Shown piece after piece: positions 8,394-18,125 of a stretch of 64,000 nucleotides of DNA (position 1 is its first letter; every line of letters starts with the position of its first letter). Where the stretch lies: the NCBI GenBank assembly GCA_903866625.1, contig CAIPOI010000006.1, forward strand, positions 62,001-126,000. Reading direction: 5' to 3'. Origin of the DNA: an uncultured archaeon (GTDB taxonomy: Archaea; Nanobdellota; Nanobdellia; Pacearchaeales; GW2011-AR1). The notes under the pieces are model-generated. The model ran no database searches. It had not been told where the DNA came from and saw only the letters and a program-made list of their open reading frames with translations. A program made the position numbers and the translations under genes.

Positions 8394-11072
8394 ATGACTA
8401 AAGAAACAAAAGAAATTTTAAGAATAGTTAGAGAGAATTATATTTGGTTAGTTGTGCTTGGACTTATCCTAATTTTATTTCTTGGGATTTATATTAGAAG
8501 TGTAGATATCTCTTCTCTGAAAGATATAACTACTGGAAACTATACCCTTGGACAAGATTTAGATCCATTTTTATATTTAAGAAATGCTCAGGCAATAATA
8601 AATAATAATCTTACTAATCCTGATATGATGTGGGCTGCTCCACTTGGAAATCAGCCTTATGCTTACCATAGTTTAATGCCTTGGGTGATGGCAGGATTTT
8701 ATAAACTATTAAATATTTTTGGAACAATAAGCTTAGAATTATCTGCTTGTATACTTCCTATTTTTCTAACGGCTCTTGCGATTATATTCTTTTTCATGTT
8801 TGTTCAAAAATCTTTTTCTTATATTATAAAAAAGCCTTATGATTCTATTGGCGCTTTAATTGCTGCCCTTTTATATGCAGTTGTCCCCCAGATGCTTCAT
8901 AGAACTACTGGTGGGATTCCAGAAATTGAAAGTCTTGGTATGCCCTTTATGTGGCTTGCTTTTTATTTTTTTATTTTAGCTTGGGAAAATAAAAAACAAA
9001 TTCAAAGTATTGTTCTTGCAGGATTATCTGGAATTTTCACAGGCTTAATGGTTTGGAGTTGGGGTGGAAGCGAGTATATATTTTTAGCGCTTTCTCTAAC
9101 AGTATTTATTTCTTTTTTCTTTAGTAAGCTTGAAAATAAAAATCTCACAGTTTATGCTATTTGGTGGTTCTTTTCTAATTTGGCTATTTACTTAAGATCC
9201 AATATGTCTTTAACAAGTACATTTAATCGCCTTCCAGATTTTATACTTTCAACAATAGTTTTGGTTATTATTCTGGTTCATTTTATCATGGAAAAGTTTG
9301 TTTACTCAAAACCAAATTATAATTTTAAATTAGATAAAAAATTAACTTCAGTTATATGCGCCTTACTATTTTTGGTGCTTATTGCTTTAATCTTATTTGG
9401 ACCAAGTTTTGTGGTAGATAAAGCTTCTTCGTTGGTAAATTACATTACCACTCCTTTTGAAGAGAGCAGAGTAGGATTAACTGTAGCAGAGAATAAGGTT
9501 CCTTACCTTACAGAAATTGATGGGGCTTTTGATGTTCACCTATTTAACATAACTATTTCTTTATTCTGGTTCTTCTTTTTTGGGAGCATGGTATTATTTT
9601 ACTATGCAGTAAAGCATTTTAACATAAAAGATAGGTTAATATTAAATGCAGCATTCATAATCTTCTTAGTAGGATTGATGTTTAGTAGAATTTCTTCTTC
9701 AAATCTAATGAATGGAGATAATTTTGTTAGCAAATTTGCTTACTTTGGCAGCATTGTTCTACTATTTGCTGTAATAATAAGGATTTATTTTAAGGAACAA
9801 AAAAACAAAGAGGATTCTTTTTCAAAAATTAATTTTATCTATCTACTTTTAATTAGCTTAACATTTTTTTCTGCAATATCCATGCGTGGAGCAGTAAGAC
9901 TTTTATTTATTATTTCACCATTTGTAGTTATTAGTACAAGTTATCTTCTTGCAAAGTTAATGGAGAAAACTGCAGAAAGAAAAAATGGTAAAAATTTCTT
10001 GCCGTATATTTTACTAAGCATTATTTTAATTGCGTTGGTATTATTTGTAGCTAAAGGATATGCTCAACAAAGTTATTATGAAACCAAGTATACTACTGCT
10101 CCAGGACCTTACCAAATAGAATGGCAGAATGCTATGGCTTGGGTGAGAAATAATACTGCACAGAATGCTATATTTGTACACTGGTGGGATTATGGTTACT
10201 GGATTCAAACAATCGGTAAAAGAGCTACTGTAACAGATGGAGGACATTTAATTAATTACTGGGATCATACAACTGCAAGATATTTAATGACTGCAGAAAA
10301 AGAGCAAACCGCACTTCAACTGGCTAAAGCCCATAATGTATCCTATATTTTATTTGATTCTACAGATATAAGCAAATATGGGGCTTTTGCAAGCATTGGA
10401 AGTGATAAAGATTGTTCGAGTGGTGGAGATAGATGTGGTTATATAAACACTTTTATCGTCGATGAAAATCAAACCCAAGAATTAAAGAATGAAGTAGTTT
10501 TTGTTTATGTTTCTTATGGCGGCTTGCCTATTGATGAAGATATTGTTTGGAATGGGCAACTATTGCCTCAAAACAAAGCAGGAATTATAGGGTTTTTGGT
10601 TCATCAGTCCGGGAATCAAATAAAGGGTGTAGAAGCAGTAATCTATTACAAAAATCAAAGATATGATGTGCCTGTAAATTATGTTTATTTCAATAATAAA
10701 AAAGTAAAGGTTTCTAATAGTGGAATAGATGCTGTATTCTACTTTATACCTACTCTTAGTTCAAAATCAATAAATCCCATAGGTTCGGGCTTATATCTTT
10801 CTCCGAGAGTTGCAAGAAGCGAGTTTGCAAGAGTTTATCTTTTAGGAGAAACAAATCTCAAGTTAGTTCATGAAGAAAATTTTGAAGTAGTTAAACAGAT
10901 TAATAGTGCTTATGGAACAAATTTCAGTTTTGTTTTAGCAAATCAGCTTTATGGTCCAATTAGAATTTACTCTGTGGGGGATCTAACTAATGTCCCATAC
11001 TATTCACAGTATACTGAAAGAAAATCTTTAGAAAATTCAGATTTTGCTAAACTCGATTACCTCGGAAAATAA
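8394..11072 (+). CDS. aglB: Oligosaccharyltransferase STT3/AglB
   Basis: AglB moves a lipid-linked glycan onto Asn of N-x-S/T sequons in exported proteins, acting at the outer face of the membrane. The 892-residue size, about 13 membrane helices in the first 560 residues, an early acidic loop (LGQDLDPFLYLRNAQ) and the WWDYGYW catalytic-domain signature near residue 597 are all present. A soluble C-terminal domain of about 330 residues follows. The next genes make or modify lipid-linked sugars, so this begins the glycosylation cluster. Confidence 0.97.
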   Translation: MTKETKEILRIVRENYIWLVVLGLILILFLGIYIRSVDISSLKDITTGNYTLGQDLDPFLYLRNAQAIINNNLTNPDMMWAAPLGNQPYAYHSLMPWVMAGFYKLLNIFGTISLELSACILPIFLTALAIIFFFMFVQKSFSYIIKKPYDSIGALIAALLYAVVPQMLHRTTGGIPEIESLGMPFMWLAFYFFILAWENKKQIQSIVLAGLSGIFTGLMVWSWGGSEYIFLALSLTVFISFFFSKLENKNLTVYAIWWFFSNLAIYLRSNMSLTSTFNRLPDFILSTIVLVIILVHFIMEKFVYSKPNYNFKLDKKLTSVICALLFLVLIALILFGPSFVVDKASSLVNYITTPFEESRVGLTVAENKVPYLTEIDGAFDVHLFNITISLFWFFFFGSMVLFYYAVKHFNIKDRLILNAAFIIFLVGLMFSRISSSNLMNGDNFVSKFAYFGSIVLLFAVIIRIYFKEQKNKEDSFSKINFIYLLLISLTFFSAISMRGAVRLLFIISPFVVISTSYLLAKLMEKTAERKNGKNFLPYILLSIILIALVLFVAKGYAQQSYYETKYTTAPGPYQIEWQNAMAWVRNNTAQNAIFVHWWDYGYWIQTIGKRATVTDGGHLINYWDHTTARYLMTAEKEQTALQLAKAHNVSYILFDSTDISKYGAFASIGSDKDCSSGGDRCGYINTFIVDENQTQELKNEVVFVYVSYGGLPIDEDIVWNGQLLPQNKAGIIGFLVHQSGNQIKGVEAVIYYKNQRYDVPVNYVYFNNKKVKVSNSGIDAVFYFIPTLSSKSINPIGSGLYLSPRVARSEFARVYLLGETNLKLVHEENFEVVKQINSAYGTNFSFVLANQLYGPIRIYSVGDLTNVPYYSQYTERKSLENSDFAKLDYLGK

Positions 11073-11073
11073 A

Positions 11074-12075
11074 ATGTTAACAGAAACAATCTTTGGTTAT
11101 GAAATTCTTTTAATTAGCTTTTGCATCTCGGTTTTATTTACTTATGCTTGGATTAGAGTAGCAAAAAGAAGTAAGGGTATGATTGTTCCAGATATGAATA
11201 AACATAATAAACCAAAAATACCCAAAACAGGAGGGTTAGCAGTAGTTTTAGCAGTAATCCTTGCAATATTCTTTTACATTTTCGTAAAAACTTTTCTTAT
11301 TCAATCACTTAGCCATCTTATTGAGATATTAACTTTTATGATAATTCTACTATTGGCTTGCTTTATTGGAACTATCGACGACATTTTCGGTTGGAAGAAA
11401 TCTCTTAAGGGTTGGCATAAAATCATCATGACTCTTCCGATTGCCTTACCATTAGTGGTTATAAACGCAGGACAGCATGTAATGGACGTTCCTTTTATGG
11501 GTGCGATTAATTTTGGCTTAATTTACCCTCTTTTGCTTATTCCCCTAGCAGTAATTGGAACAAGTAATGGATTTAATATGCTCGCGGGCTATAACGGATT
11601 AGAAGCAGGATTGGGTTTGGTTATATTTTCCTTTCTTGGGACAAAAAGTTTGTTAACTGGCCAGATTTGGCTGGCTATACTTGCAGGAATAATTATTGCT
11701 GCGTTAATTGGTTTTTTAATATTCAATAAATGCCCTGCAAAAGTCTTTCCAGGGAATTCTTTAACCTATTCTCTTGGAGCAATGATTGCAGTATTTGCAA
11801 TTCTTGGAAATATAGAAAAAACCGCTTTAATTTTATTTATACCTTTTATAATTGAGGGGGTATTAAAAGCAAGAAGTAAGTTTAAAGCACAAAATTTCGG
11901 AATACCGAATAAAGATAACAGCCTTGAACTTCCTTATCCAAAATACTATAGTCTAACCCATCTAAGCATTAAAATACTAAAAATAATCAAACCAAGTAAA
12001 AAAGTTTATGAAAAAGATGTTGTGCTGCTATTGGTTTTTGTAGAGATTCTCTTGGGTTTGATAGCCCTTGCTTAA
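11074..12075 (+). CDS. GlcNAc-1-P transferase of the GPT/MraY/WecA family
   Basis: This membrane enzyme transfers a UDP-linked sugar phosphate to dolichyl phosphate and starts a lipid-linked glycan (AglH/Alg7-like). Family blocks are clear: KIPKTGGLAVVLA, FIGTIDDIFGWKKSLKGWHK with the Asp pair, and SNGFNMLAGYNGLEAG. There are about ten membrane helices. The ATG at 11074 is chosen because it lies one base after the aglB stop; an upstream in-frame TTG would overlap aglB. About 333 residues, normal for the family. Confidence 0.9.
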   Translation: MLTETIFGYEILLISFCISVLFTYAWIRVAKRSKGMIVPDMNKHNKPKIPKTGGLAVVLAVILAIFFYIFVKTFLIQSLSHLIEILTFMIILLLACFIGTIDDIFGWKKSLKGWHKIIMTLPIALPLVVINAGQHVMDVPFMGAINFGLIYPLLLIPLAVIGTSNGFNMLAGYNGLEAGLGLVIFSFLGTKSLLTGQIWLAILAGIIIAALIGFLIFNKCPAKVFPGNSLTYSLGAMIAVFAILGNIEKTALILFIPFIIEGVLKARSKFKAQNFGIPNKDNSLELPYPKYYSLTHLSIKILKIIKPSKKVYEKDVVLLLVFVEILLGLIALA

Positions 12076-12076
12076 A

Positions 12077-13183
12077 ATGATTGCAATTATCATCGGAACT
12101 CGGGCAGAATTAATAAAAAGTTTTCCAGTTATGCTCGAGCTTCAAAAAAGAAAATTGCCCTATTATTTTATTCATACTGGTCAGCATAATCTAAAGGATT
12201 TATGCAGGCTGTTTGGAGTAAAGAATCCAGATGTAGTTTTATCTAAAGAACCAGAAAAGAGTTCAAGATTTAATGAAAATGCCTTAAAGGGCATATTTTG
12301 GAACATTTCTTTAGTGTTTAAAATAAAAAAAGAGCTTTCTAAAATAAAAGATCTAAAATATGTGATTTATCATGGAGATACTATGACTACCGCAACAGCT
12401 GCAATAGCTTCTTCAAAACTCTTGAATCCCTTTAAAAAATATAAAAATGTCCACCTTGAAGCAGGATTAAGAAGCGGGACTATATTTGAACCTATGCCTG
12501 AAGAGATTTCCAGAAAATTATGTGATAGATTTTCAGATATTTTACTTGCAGTTTCTAATCTGGCAGAAAATAATCTAAAAAAAGAAAAGCAAAAAGGAAA
12601 GATTATACTCTCAGGCAATACTATAATTGATTCTGCTACAATTTGCCTAAAAAAAGCAGAACAAAAGAAAATGAGGGCTCTTTCAAAAGAAAAATTTGCA
12701 TTAATAACTGTCCATAGACATGAAAACATAAAAAGTAAAGAACGAATGAAAAATATAATCCAAATTCTTTCTTATTTGCCTATTCCAAGTTATTTTGCAC
12801 TTCATAGCAATACTTTGGCAAAACTAAAAGAAATGGGTTTATATGAAGAACTTATAAAAAATCCAAATGTAAAAATAATAGAACCTATAGACTATATTTC
12901 TTTTATCTATCAGATGAAAAAATGCTCTTTAATAGTATGTGATGGGGGCAGTATGCAAGAAGAAAGTTTATTATTTCAAAAACCGTGTATAATCCTTAGG
13001 AAAGCTACAGAAAGACAAGAAGGGCTTGAAAGTAATTTTCAGTTCTTAACAAAGCTTGATGTTGAAAAGACTAAAGCTAAAATAAAAGAGTATCTGGCAG
13101 AAGATTTTAAAGTAAAACCTATAAAAAATCCTTATGGGAAGCCTGGATTAAGCAGTAAAATCGTGGATATTTTAAAAAAATGA
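12077..13183 (+). CDS. wecB: UDP-N-acetylglucosamine 2-epimerase
   Basis: This enzyme interconverts UDP-GlcNAc and UDP-ManNAc. Family blocks are IIGTRAELIKSFPV at the start, FIHTGQHN, HLEAGLRSG, ALITVHRHENIK and CDGGSMQEESLLFQKP. The last block differs from the usual DSGGIQEE, which could mean a related UDP-sugar substrate. The ATG at 12077 is preferred over an in-frame TTG nine bases earlier because it gives the stop-one-base-start spacing used throughout the cluster. It overlaps the next start as ATGA. Confidence 0.9.
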   Translation: MIAIIIGTRAELIKSFPVMLELQKRKLPYYFIHTGQHNLKDLCRLFGVKNPDVVLSKEPEKSSRFNENALKGIFWNISLVFKIKKELSKIKDLKYVIYHGDTMTTATAAIASSKLLNPFKKYKNVHLEAGLRSGTIFEPMPEEISRKLCDRFSDILLAVSNLAENNLKKEKQKGKIILSGNTIIDSATICLKKAEQKKMRALSKEKFALITVHRHENIKSKERMKNIIQILSYLPIPSYFALHSNTLAKLKEMGLYEELIKNPNVKIIEPIDYISFIYQMKKCSLIVCDGGSMQEESLLFQKPCIILRKATERQEGLESNFQFLTKLDVEKTKAKIKEYLAEDFKVKPIKNPYGKPGLSSKIVDILKK

Positions 13184-14184
13184 GGATATTAAATGCGATA
13201 AGAAGCAGTAAAACTGGATATAAACTTAGTAGAAGATTGCTTCTTTCTCCCCTTCTTACAGAAAATAAAATTTATGATAGGATTTATACTAAAAAGATAA
13301 ACAAGGCGATAAATAGCTTAGAAAACTCGCCACCGAGCACTGTTGAAATAGGTATAACCAATGCATGTAACTCAGATTGTATTATGTGTCCCCACTCTAA
13401 ACTAAAAAACATTGGATTTATGAAATCTGAACTTTTTGAAAAAATAATAGACGATTGCGCCAAGAGTGGAATTAAATCAGTTACTCTTTCTTTTTTTGGA
13501 GAGGCTTTATTGGATAAAAAACTTATAGAAAAAATAAAATATGCAAAATCTAAGGGTCTTCGCGTAGGATTTTTTAGTAATGCCTCCCTTATGAACGAAA
13601 TTTGGGCTCATAAGCTTATTGAATCAGGATTAGATTACATAAATATTAGTTTTGATGCTTATAAAAAAGAAACTTATGAAAAGATTAGAAAAGGATTAAG
13701 CTTTGAAATCACTAGAGAGAATATCAAAAGGCTTGTTGAACTTAAAAAACAGCTTAATAGTAAAACTCCTGCAATTAATCTTGCTTTTGTGGAATTAACA
13801 GAAAATCAGGGTGAAATCAAAGATTTTTATAAAGATTGGAAAGGCAAGGTTCAAGACATAAACGTATTAAATATGAGAAATTGGGCTGGTCAAATAGGAA
13901 AAGAATCTAAAAGCAGTTTTCATTTTAAGTCTAAGGACAAGAGAAGACCATGTTCTCTGATATGGCAAAAGATGATTGTGGATTGGAATGGAGAGGTTGT
14001 TCTATGTTGCGATGATTGGAATCATTCAGTGGTTCTCGGAGATTTAAATAAGCAAACCCTAATGCATGTCTGGAATGGTGAAAAGTTAAGAAAAATAAGA
14101 GAACTGCATAAAAAAGGAGAATTTAACAAAATAGGAATTTGCTCGAACTGCAATAAAAAAACAGTTTGGTGGCTCATAGGTTAA
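13180..14184 (+). CDS. Radical SAM/SPASM-domain enzyme
   Basis: A 334-residue radical SAM enzyme. CNSDCIMC near residues 64-71 is the CxxxCxxC motif for the SAM-binding [4Fe-4S] cluster. The C-terminal third is a SPASM domain with an auxiliary-cluster pattern (CSLIWQ, VVLCCDDW, ICSNCNKK) and the segment LGDLNKQTLMHVWNG. The substrate is unknown; SPASM enzymes in surface-glycan loci modify sugars, peptides or lipids. It is a paralogue of the enzyme at 20770. Overlap with the epimerase gene by ATGA indicates coupling. Confidence 0.88.
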   Translation: MRILNAIRSSKTGYKLSRRLLLSPLLTENKIYDRIYTKKINKAINSLENSPPSTVEIGITNACNSDCIMCPHSKLKNIGFMKSELFEKIIDDCAKSGIKSVTLSFFGEALLDKKLIEKIKYAKSKGLRVGFFSNASLMNEIWAHKLIESGLDYINISFDAYKKETYEKIRKGLSFEITRENIKRLVELKKQLNSKTPAINLAFVELTENQGEIKDFYKDWKGKVQDINVLNMRNWAGQIGKESKSSFHFKSKDKRRPCSLIWQKMIVDWNGEVVLCCDDWNHSVVLGDLNKQTLMHVWNGEKLRKIRELHKKGEFNKIGICSNCNKKTVWWLIG

Positions 14185-14214
14185 TTATTTAAATAAAAAA
14201 ATATTAAATTTATA

Positions 14215-14427
14215 ATGATTGCATTAATCTTAACCCTTTTGGATTTATTTAGCACAATTATACTCGGAGCCATAATAGTTACTTCACCATGCTTATTTAC
14301 ACATCAACCCGTGCCGAAAATTATATCTTATTCAATTGTTTTTTTTATAAATCTTGCAATTGGGATATTTATGGTTTATACTTATTGGTTTGATTCCAAG
14401 TATAGAAAAAATAAATTGCAGAATTAA
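14215..14427 (+). CDS. Small two-helix membrane protein
   Basis: A 70-residue protein with hydrophobic segments at about residues 2-25 and 37-57 and a basic C-terminus (YRKNKLQN). I do not recognise it. It lies between the radical SAM gene and a glycosyltransferase gene in the same direction. Confidence 0.6.
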   Translation: MIALILTLLDLFSTIILGAIIVTSPCLFTHQPVPKIISYSIVFFINLAIGIFMVYTYWFDSKYRKNKLQN

Positions 14428-14473
14428 TAAAACAAATAGCAATATTTAAAACTTAACTAAAACTCATTCTATA

Positions 14474-15613
14474 ATGAAAAAGATCAGAGTTTATATCCAA
14501 TATCCTTGGAAGACTTCAGATTCCCCATATTACAAGGCTCTTGTTGAAAATCCTCCAAAAAATGTAGAATATCTCAAGAGCGAACATAAATTAAATCTGA
14601 TTATCTCTCCTAAATTCGGACTTTTTACAGCAGTGAAAAAACTCGTTAGACATCTCTTTGCAATAAGAAGAATGCCTAACATAAGAACACAAGAAAAAGT
14701 AAATTGTGATTTGTATCATAGTGCCCATTGTTTACTAGAAGGAGATAAGCCTTGGATAGTTGATATCGAAAACTACTGGAACTTTGCCCCCTCTTATTTT
14801 ATTGCTCATTCGAAAAAGGGAAAAAGTTTAATATCTTCATACTTAAAAAGCAAGAACTGCAAAAAGATTGTTGCTTGGACTGAAGAAGCTAAAAAAACCG
14901 TTGTTGGAGCTTTAAAAGATAACGAAATTGAAAATAAAATAGAGGTAGTTTACCCTGCAATACCTCTCCCAAAGTTTAATAAGATAAAAAAAGATAAGAT
15001 TACCCTTTTATTTTTGGGAAGATATTTTTATTCAAAGGGAGGTTGGCATACATTAAAGATTTTTGATGCAATAACTAAGAAATTTGATAATGTAGAGTGT
15101 ATATTTATTTCTCAAACACCCAAAAAGTTTATAAAAAAATATTCTAACAATAAGAAGATAAAATTTTACGAGCTTATGGATAAGAAAAAAATATTTGAAG
15201 AGATTTATCCCCAAGCAGACATATTTGTATACCCTGGATTTAGTGATACTTTTGGTTTTGCAATGATTGAAGCAATGGGTTTTGGACTTCCAGTTTTAAG
15301 TGTAAATAGGTTTGCTAGAGAAGAGATTATAACAAATGAAAAAACAGGATTCATTATAAAAATTCCTCAAATAACATATGGTACTGCATTTCCAAATATA
15401 CAAGATGGTGTACCTATAGTTCCAAATGAAGAAGCAATGATTGATGAGTTTATAAAAAGAATTTCAGACCTAATAGAGGATAAGAAAAAACTTGAAAAAA
15501 TGAGTAAAAATTGTATAAGCGAGGTTAAGAGTGGAAAATTTTCATTAGAAAGAATGAATAAATCCTATGAAAAAATATACTCGCAAGCATTAAATAAAAA
15601 TGAAAAAAATTGA
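14474..15613 (+). CDS. GT4-type glycosyltransferase (GT-B fold)
   Basis: A 379-residue enzyme of glycosyltransferase group 1. The C-terminal domain has GRYFYSKGGWHTLKIF and the donor-binding motif SDTFGFAMIEAMGFGLPVL with the two conserved Glu residues. No membrane segment is visible, so it probably works at the cytosolic face on a lipid-linked glycan. Its 3' end overlaps the ATP-grasp gene by 14 bases. The sugar is not predictable. Confidence 0.88.
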   Translation: MKKIRVYIQYPWKTSDSPYYKALVENPPKNVEYLKSEHKLNLIISPKFGLFTAVKKLVRHLFAIRRMPNIRTQEKVNCDLYHSAHCLLEGDKPWIVDIENYWNFAPSYFIAHSKKGKSLISSYLKSKNCKKIVAWTEEAKKTVVGALKDNEIENKIEVVYPAIPLPKFNKIKKDKITLLFLGRYFYSKGGWHTLKIFDAITKKFDNVECIFISQTPKKFIKKYSNNKKIKFYELMDKKKIFEEIYPQADIFVYPGFSDTFGFAMIEAMGFGLPVLSVNRFAREEIITNEKTGFIIKIPQITYGTAFPNIQDGVPIVPNEEAMIDEFIKRISDLIEDKKKLEKMSKNCISEVKSGKFSLERMNKSYEKIYSQALNKNEKN

Positions 15614-16724
15614 TGTAATTATAACCGATTCTGAATTAAAACATAGCTTAGCTACGGTAAGAGCGCTTGGAAAAGAAAAGCTAAAGGTTGCTACTTGTTC
15701 TGAAAAATTTAGTGCAACAAAACTTTCTAGATACTCTAAATATTCCTTTAAGTATAATAAGAATAATTTGATAACTAAAGTTCTGGAAAATGCAGGTGAA
15801 GATAAAACTTCAACTTTAATTCCTATAGGGTATAATTCTAATATTCTATGCTCTAAAAATAAAAAAATTCTTATGAAGAAATTTAATATGTTAATAGCAG
15901 ACTATGATAAAATCACACTTGCCTCAGATAAAGAAAAGATTAATTCGATTTTAGATAAAATTAAATTTCCAAAACCAAAGACTTGGATTATAAAATCTAT
16001 GGGTGACATAAAAAAGGTAGATTTTAATGGCCCGATGATAATTAAATCAAGTCAAGAGATGAGGGGCAAAAAAGTAGAGTATTTGAATAATCTTGAAGAA
16101 TTAAAACAAAAAGCAAAGGAGAGATTAAACTATGGAACTCAAATAGTTCAAGAAAGAGTTAGGGGTTTTGGGTGTGGATTTTTTGCTCTTTGTAAAAAAG
16201 GTAAGGTAAAAGTTAGCTTTCAACATAGAAGAATAAGAGAGTATCCCTATTCGGGGGGGGTTAGCTCTTGTGCTGAAAGCTATTATGACCCGAAACTAGA
16301 ATCGCTTGGGAAAAAAATAGTAAAAGCTTTGAATTGGGAGGGTATATGCATGATAGAGTTTATTTGTGAAGATAAAACTAAGAACTATAAATTAATTGAA
16401 ATGAATGCAAAATTCTGGGGTTCTCTTGATTTAGCTATTGCCTCTGGAATTAATTTCCCATATCTACTCTATCTTGAAGCAAATAACAAACCCTACACTA
16501 TTCCTAAATATAAAACCGGAGTAAGATTTCAGTGGATTCTTCCTGAAGATACTTTAAGAATAAAAACTTCTCCAAAAAAACTGGGGGCTATCAAAGAATA
16601 TTTAACTGATTTGTTTAGTTTTAAAGTAAAAAAAGATATAGGATACATATTTATAGATCCGCTACCTACTTTGCTTAGAATTGGAGCAACTTTTATAAAA
16701 TTATTCAAATGGAACTTAAATTAG
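15600..16724 (+). CDS. ATP-grasp domain enzyme
   Basis: A 374-residue ATP-grasp protein. The N-terminal pre-ATP domain (IDVIITDSELKHSLATVRAL) is followed by the nucleotide-binding part (GPMIIKSSQEMRGKKVEYL, then QIVQERVRGFGCGFFAL) and metal ligands in KLIEMNAKFWGSLDLA. Such enzymes join a carboxylate to an amine or other nucleophile through an acyl phosphate. In glycan loci they may add amino acids or amides to sugars; that is inference. It overlaps genes on both sides, showing tight coupling. Confidence 0.85.
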   Translation: MKKIDVIITDSELKHSLATVRALGKEKLKVATCSEKFSATKLSRYSKYSFKYNKNNLITKVLENAGEDKTSTLIPIGYNSNILCSKNKKILMKKFNMLIADYDKITLASDKEKINSILDKIKFPKPKTWIIKSMGDIKKVDFNGPMIIKSSQEMRGKKVEYLNNLEELKQKAKERLNYGTQIVQERVRGFGCGFFALCKKGKVKVSFQHRRIREYPYSGGVSSCAESYYDPKLESLGKKIVKALNWEGICMIEFICEDKTKNYKLIEMNAKFWGSLDLAIASGINFPYLLYLEANNKPYTIPKYKTGVRFQWILPEDTLRIKTSPKKLGAIKEYLTDLFSFKVKKDIGYIFIDPLPTLLRIGATFIKLFKWNLN

Positions 16725-17359
16725 ATTTGCATATGCATAGTTCATTTTCGTATGATTCGAAGATGAAAGTAGAAGAGATTATTAAACGGGCCATTAGAAA
16801 AGGACTTGATGGAATCGCTATAACCGATCATGAAACTTTTAAAGGTGCGATTTTAGCTGAGAAAATTGCTAAGGAAATAGACTCTAAGTTTATAATTCTA
16901 AAGGGGGAAGAAATAGAAACGGAAATAGGCGACATTATAGGATTATTTTTGAAGAAAGAAGTGAAATCAAGAAAGTTTAAAGAAGTAGTAAGTGAAATCA
17001 AGAAACAGGGAGGGTTAGTGGTTTTACCTCATCCTGGAAAATATCATAAAATTAATAATGAGGTTATAAAAAATGTGGATTTGGTTGAGATTTTTAATTC
17101 TCAACTAACGGATTCTGCAAATAATATTGCTAAAGAAATTGTTAAATCTAACAAAAAACCCTTTGTTGCAGGAAGCGACGCACATAATCTGTTTCAGATT
17201 GGAAGGGGAGTAACAAAAATTAAAAGCAAATCATTATCTGAGAAGGACTTAAAACTCGCATTATTAGAAAAAAATAAAGAAATCATCATAAATAAGCCAA
17301 ATATTATTTTAAGATTTTGGATAATTTTTTTAAAGGTTTGGAGGAAATATGTCAAATAG
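16709..17359 (+). CDS. PHP-domain metal-dependent phosphoesterase
   Basis: A 216-residue PHP-domain protein with the ordered metal-binding motifs of the family: HMHSSFSYDS, ITDHETF, KGEEIET, LPHPGKY and AGSDAHN. PHP enzymes hydrolyse phosphate esters with two or three metal ions. In a glycan cluster a sugar or lipid phosphate is a likely substrate (inference). Its ends overlap the ATP-grasp and NodB genes. The short hydrophobic end (IILRFWIIFLKVWRKYVK) could anchor it to the membrane. Confidence 0.88.
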   Translation: MELKLDLHMHSSFSYDSKMKVEEIIKRAIRKGLDGIAITDHETFKGAILAEKIAKEIDSKFIILKGEEIETEIGDIIGLFLKKEVKSRKFKEVVSEIKKQGGLVVLPHPGKYHKINNEVIKNVDLVEIFNSQLTDSANNIAKEIVKSNKKPFVAGSDAHNLFQIGRGVTKIKSKSLSEKDLKLALLEKNKEIIINKPNIILRFWIIFLKVWRKYVK

Positions 17360-18125
17360 TGTATCGGTTCATGTAGATGGATACTATGGGCTAAAATATG
17401 GAGTAACTAATTTGTTAGAATTATTTAAAAAGTACAATATCAAAGCAACTTTCTTTGTAAATATGGGTAGAGAAGCAGGAATATTTAAAATTCTAAAGTA
17501 CAGAACAAAAGAACTAAAAAAATCGGATAAAGAAATTGTAAATAGATATTCTAAAATTCAAATGTTAAGAATGTTGTTTTTTCCGAGAGCTTTAGGCTAT
17601 AAAAATTGTAAAATATTAAAACAGATAAAAGATGCAGGGCATGAAGTAAATCCTCATTGTTGGAGTCATCTATTATGGTCTAAAAACTTTGATAAAATGG
17701 ATATAGAAAATCAAATAAAAAAGATGAAGGAGAGTTTTGTTAGATGTTTGAATCAAGAGCCTACGGGATTTGCTCCACCCACATGGAAATGGAACAGCAG
17801 AGTTATAGATTTCTTAAAAAAAGCAGGGTTTAGCTATATTTCTACAAACAATGCCAAATTTTCTAAGATTACTAAAAGTAATGGTATAACTCTAATTCCC
17901 CTAACTTATGATAAGACTCCGGAAGAGATGCTAAATGAGGGGATGAGTGAAAAAGAGGTTATTAAATACTATAAAGAAAAAGTCATAAAAAAAGAGTTTA
18001 ATATTTACTTTCATGCAGATTATGAAGGAATTCGGGGATTAAAATTAACAGAGGAAATATTAAAGTTAATAAATCCCAAAACCTTAAAGACTTATACAGA
18101 AATTGTTAGCGCTAATGAAAAATAA
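17349..18125 (+). CDS. Polysaccharide deacetylase (NodB fold)
   Basis: A 258-residue NodB-family protein. SVHVDGYYGLKYGV carries the first metal Asp, PHCWSHLLW gives the HxxxH metal ligands, and GFAPPTWKWNSRVIDFLKKAGF is the typical substrate-loop block. The family removes N- or O-acetyl groups from sugars. Next to a UDP-GlcNAc 2-epimerase, an N-acetylhexosamine substrate is plausible. GGAGG lies shortly before the ATG at 17349. No signal peptide, so action in the cytosol is likely. Confidence 0.85.
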   Translation: MSNSVSVHVDGYYGLKYGVTNLLELFKKYNIKATFFVNMGREAGIFKILKYRTKELKKSDKEIVNRYSKIQMLRMLFFPRALGYKNCKILKQIKDAGHEVNPHCWSHLLWSKNFDKMDIENQIKKMKESFVRCLNQEPTGFAPPTWKWNSRVIDFLKKAGFSYISTNNAKFSKITKSNGITLIPLTYDKTPEEMLNEGMSEKEVIKYYKEKVIKKEFNIYFHADYEGIRGLKLTEEILKLINPKTLKTYTEIVSANEK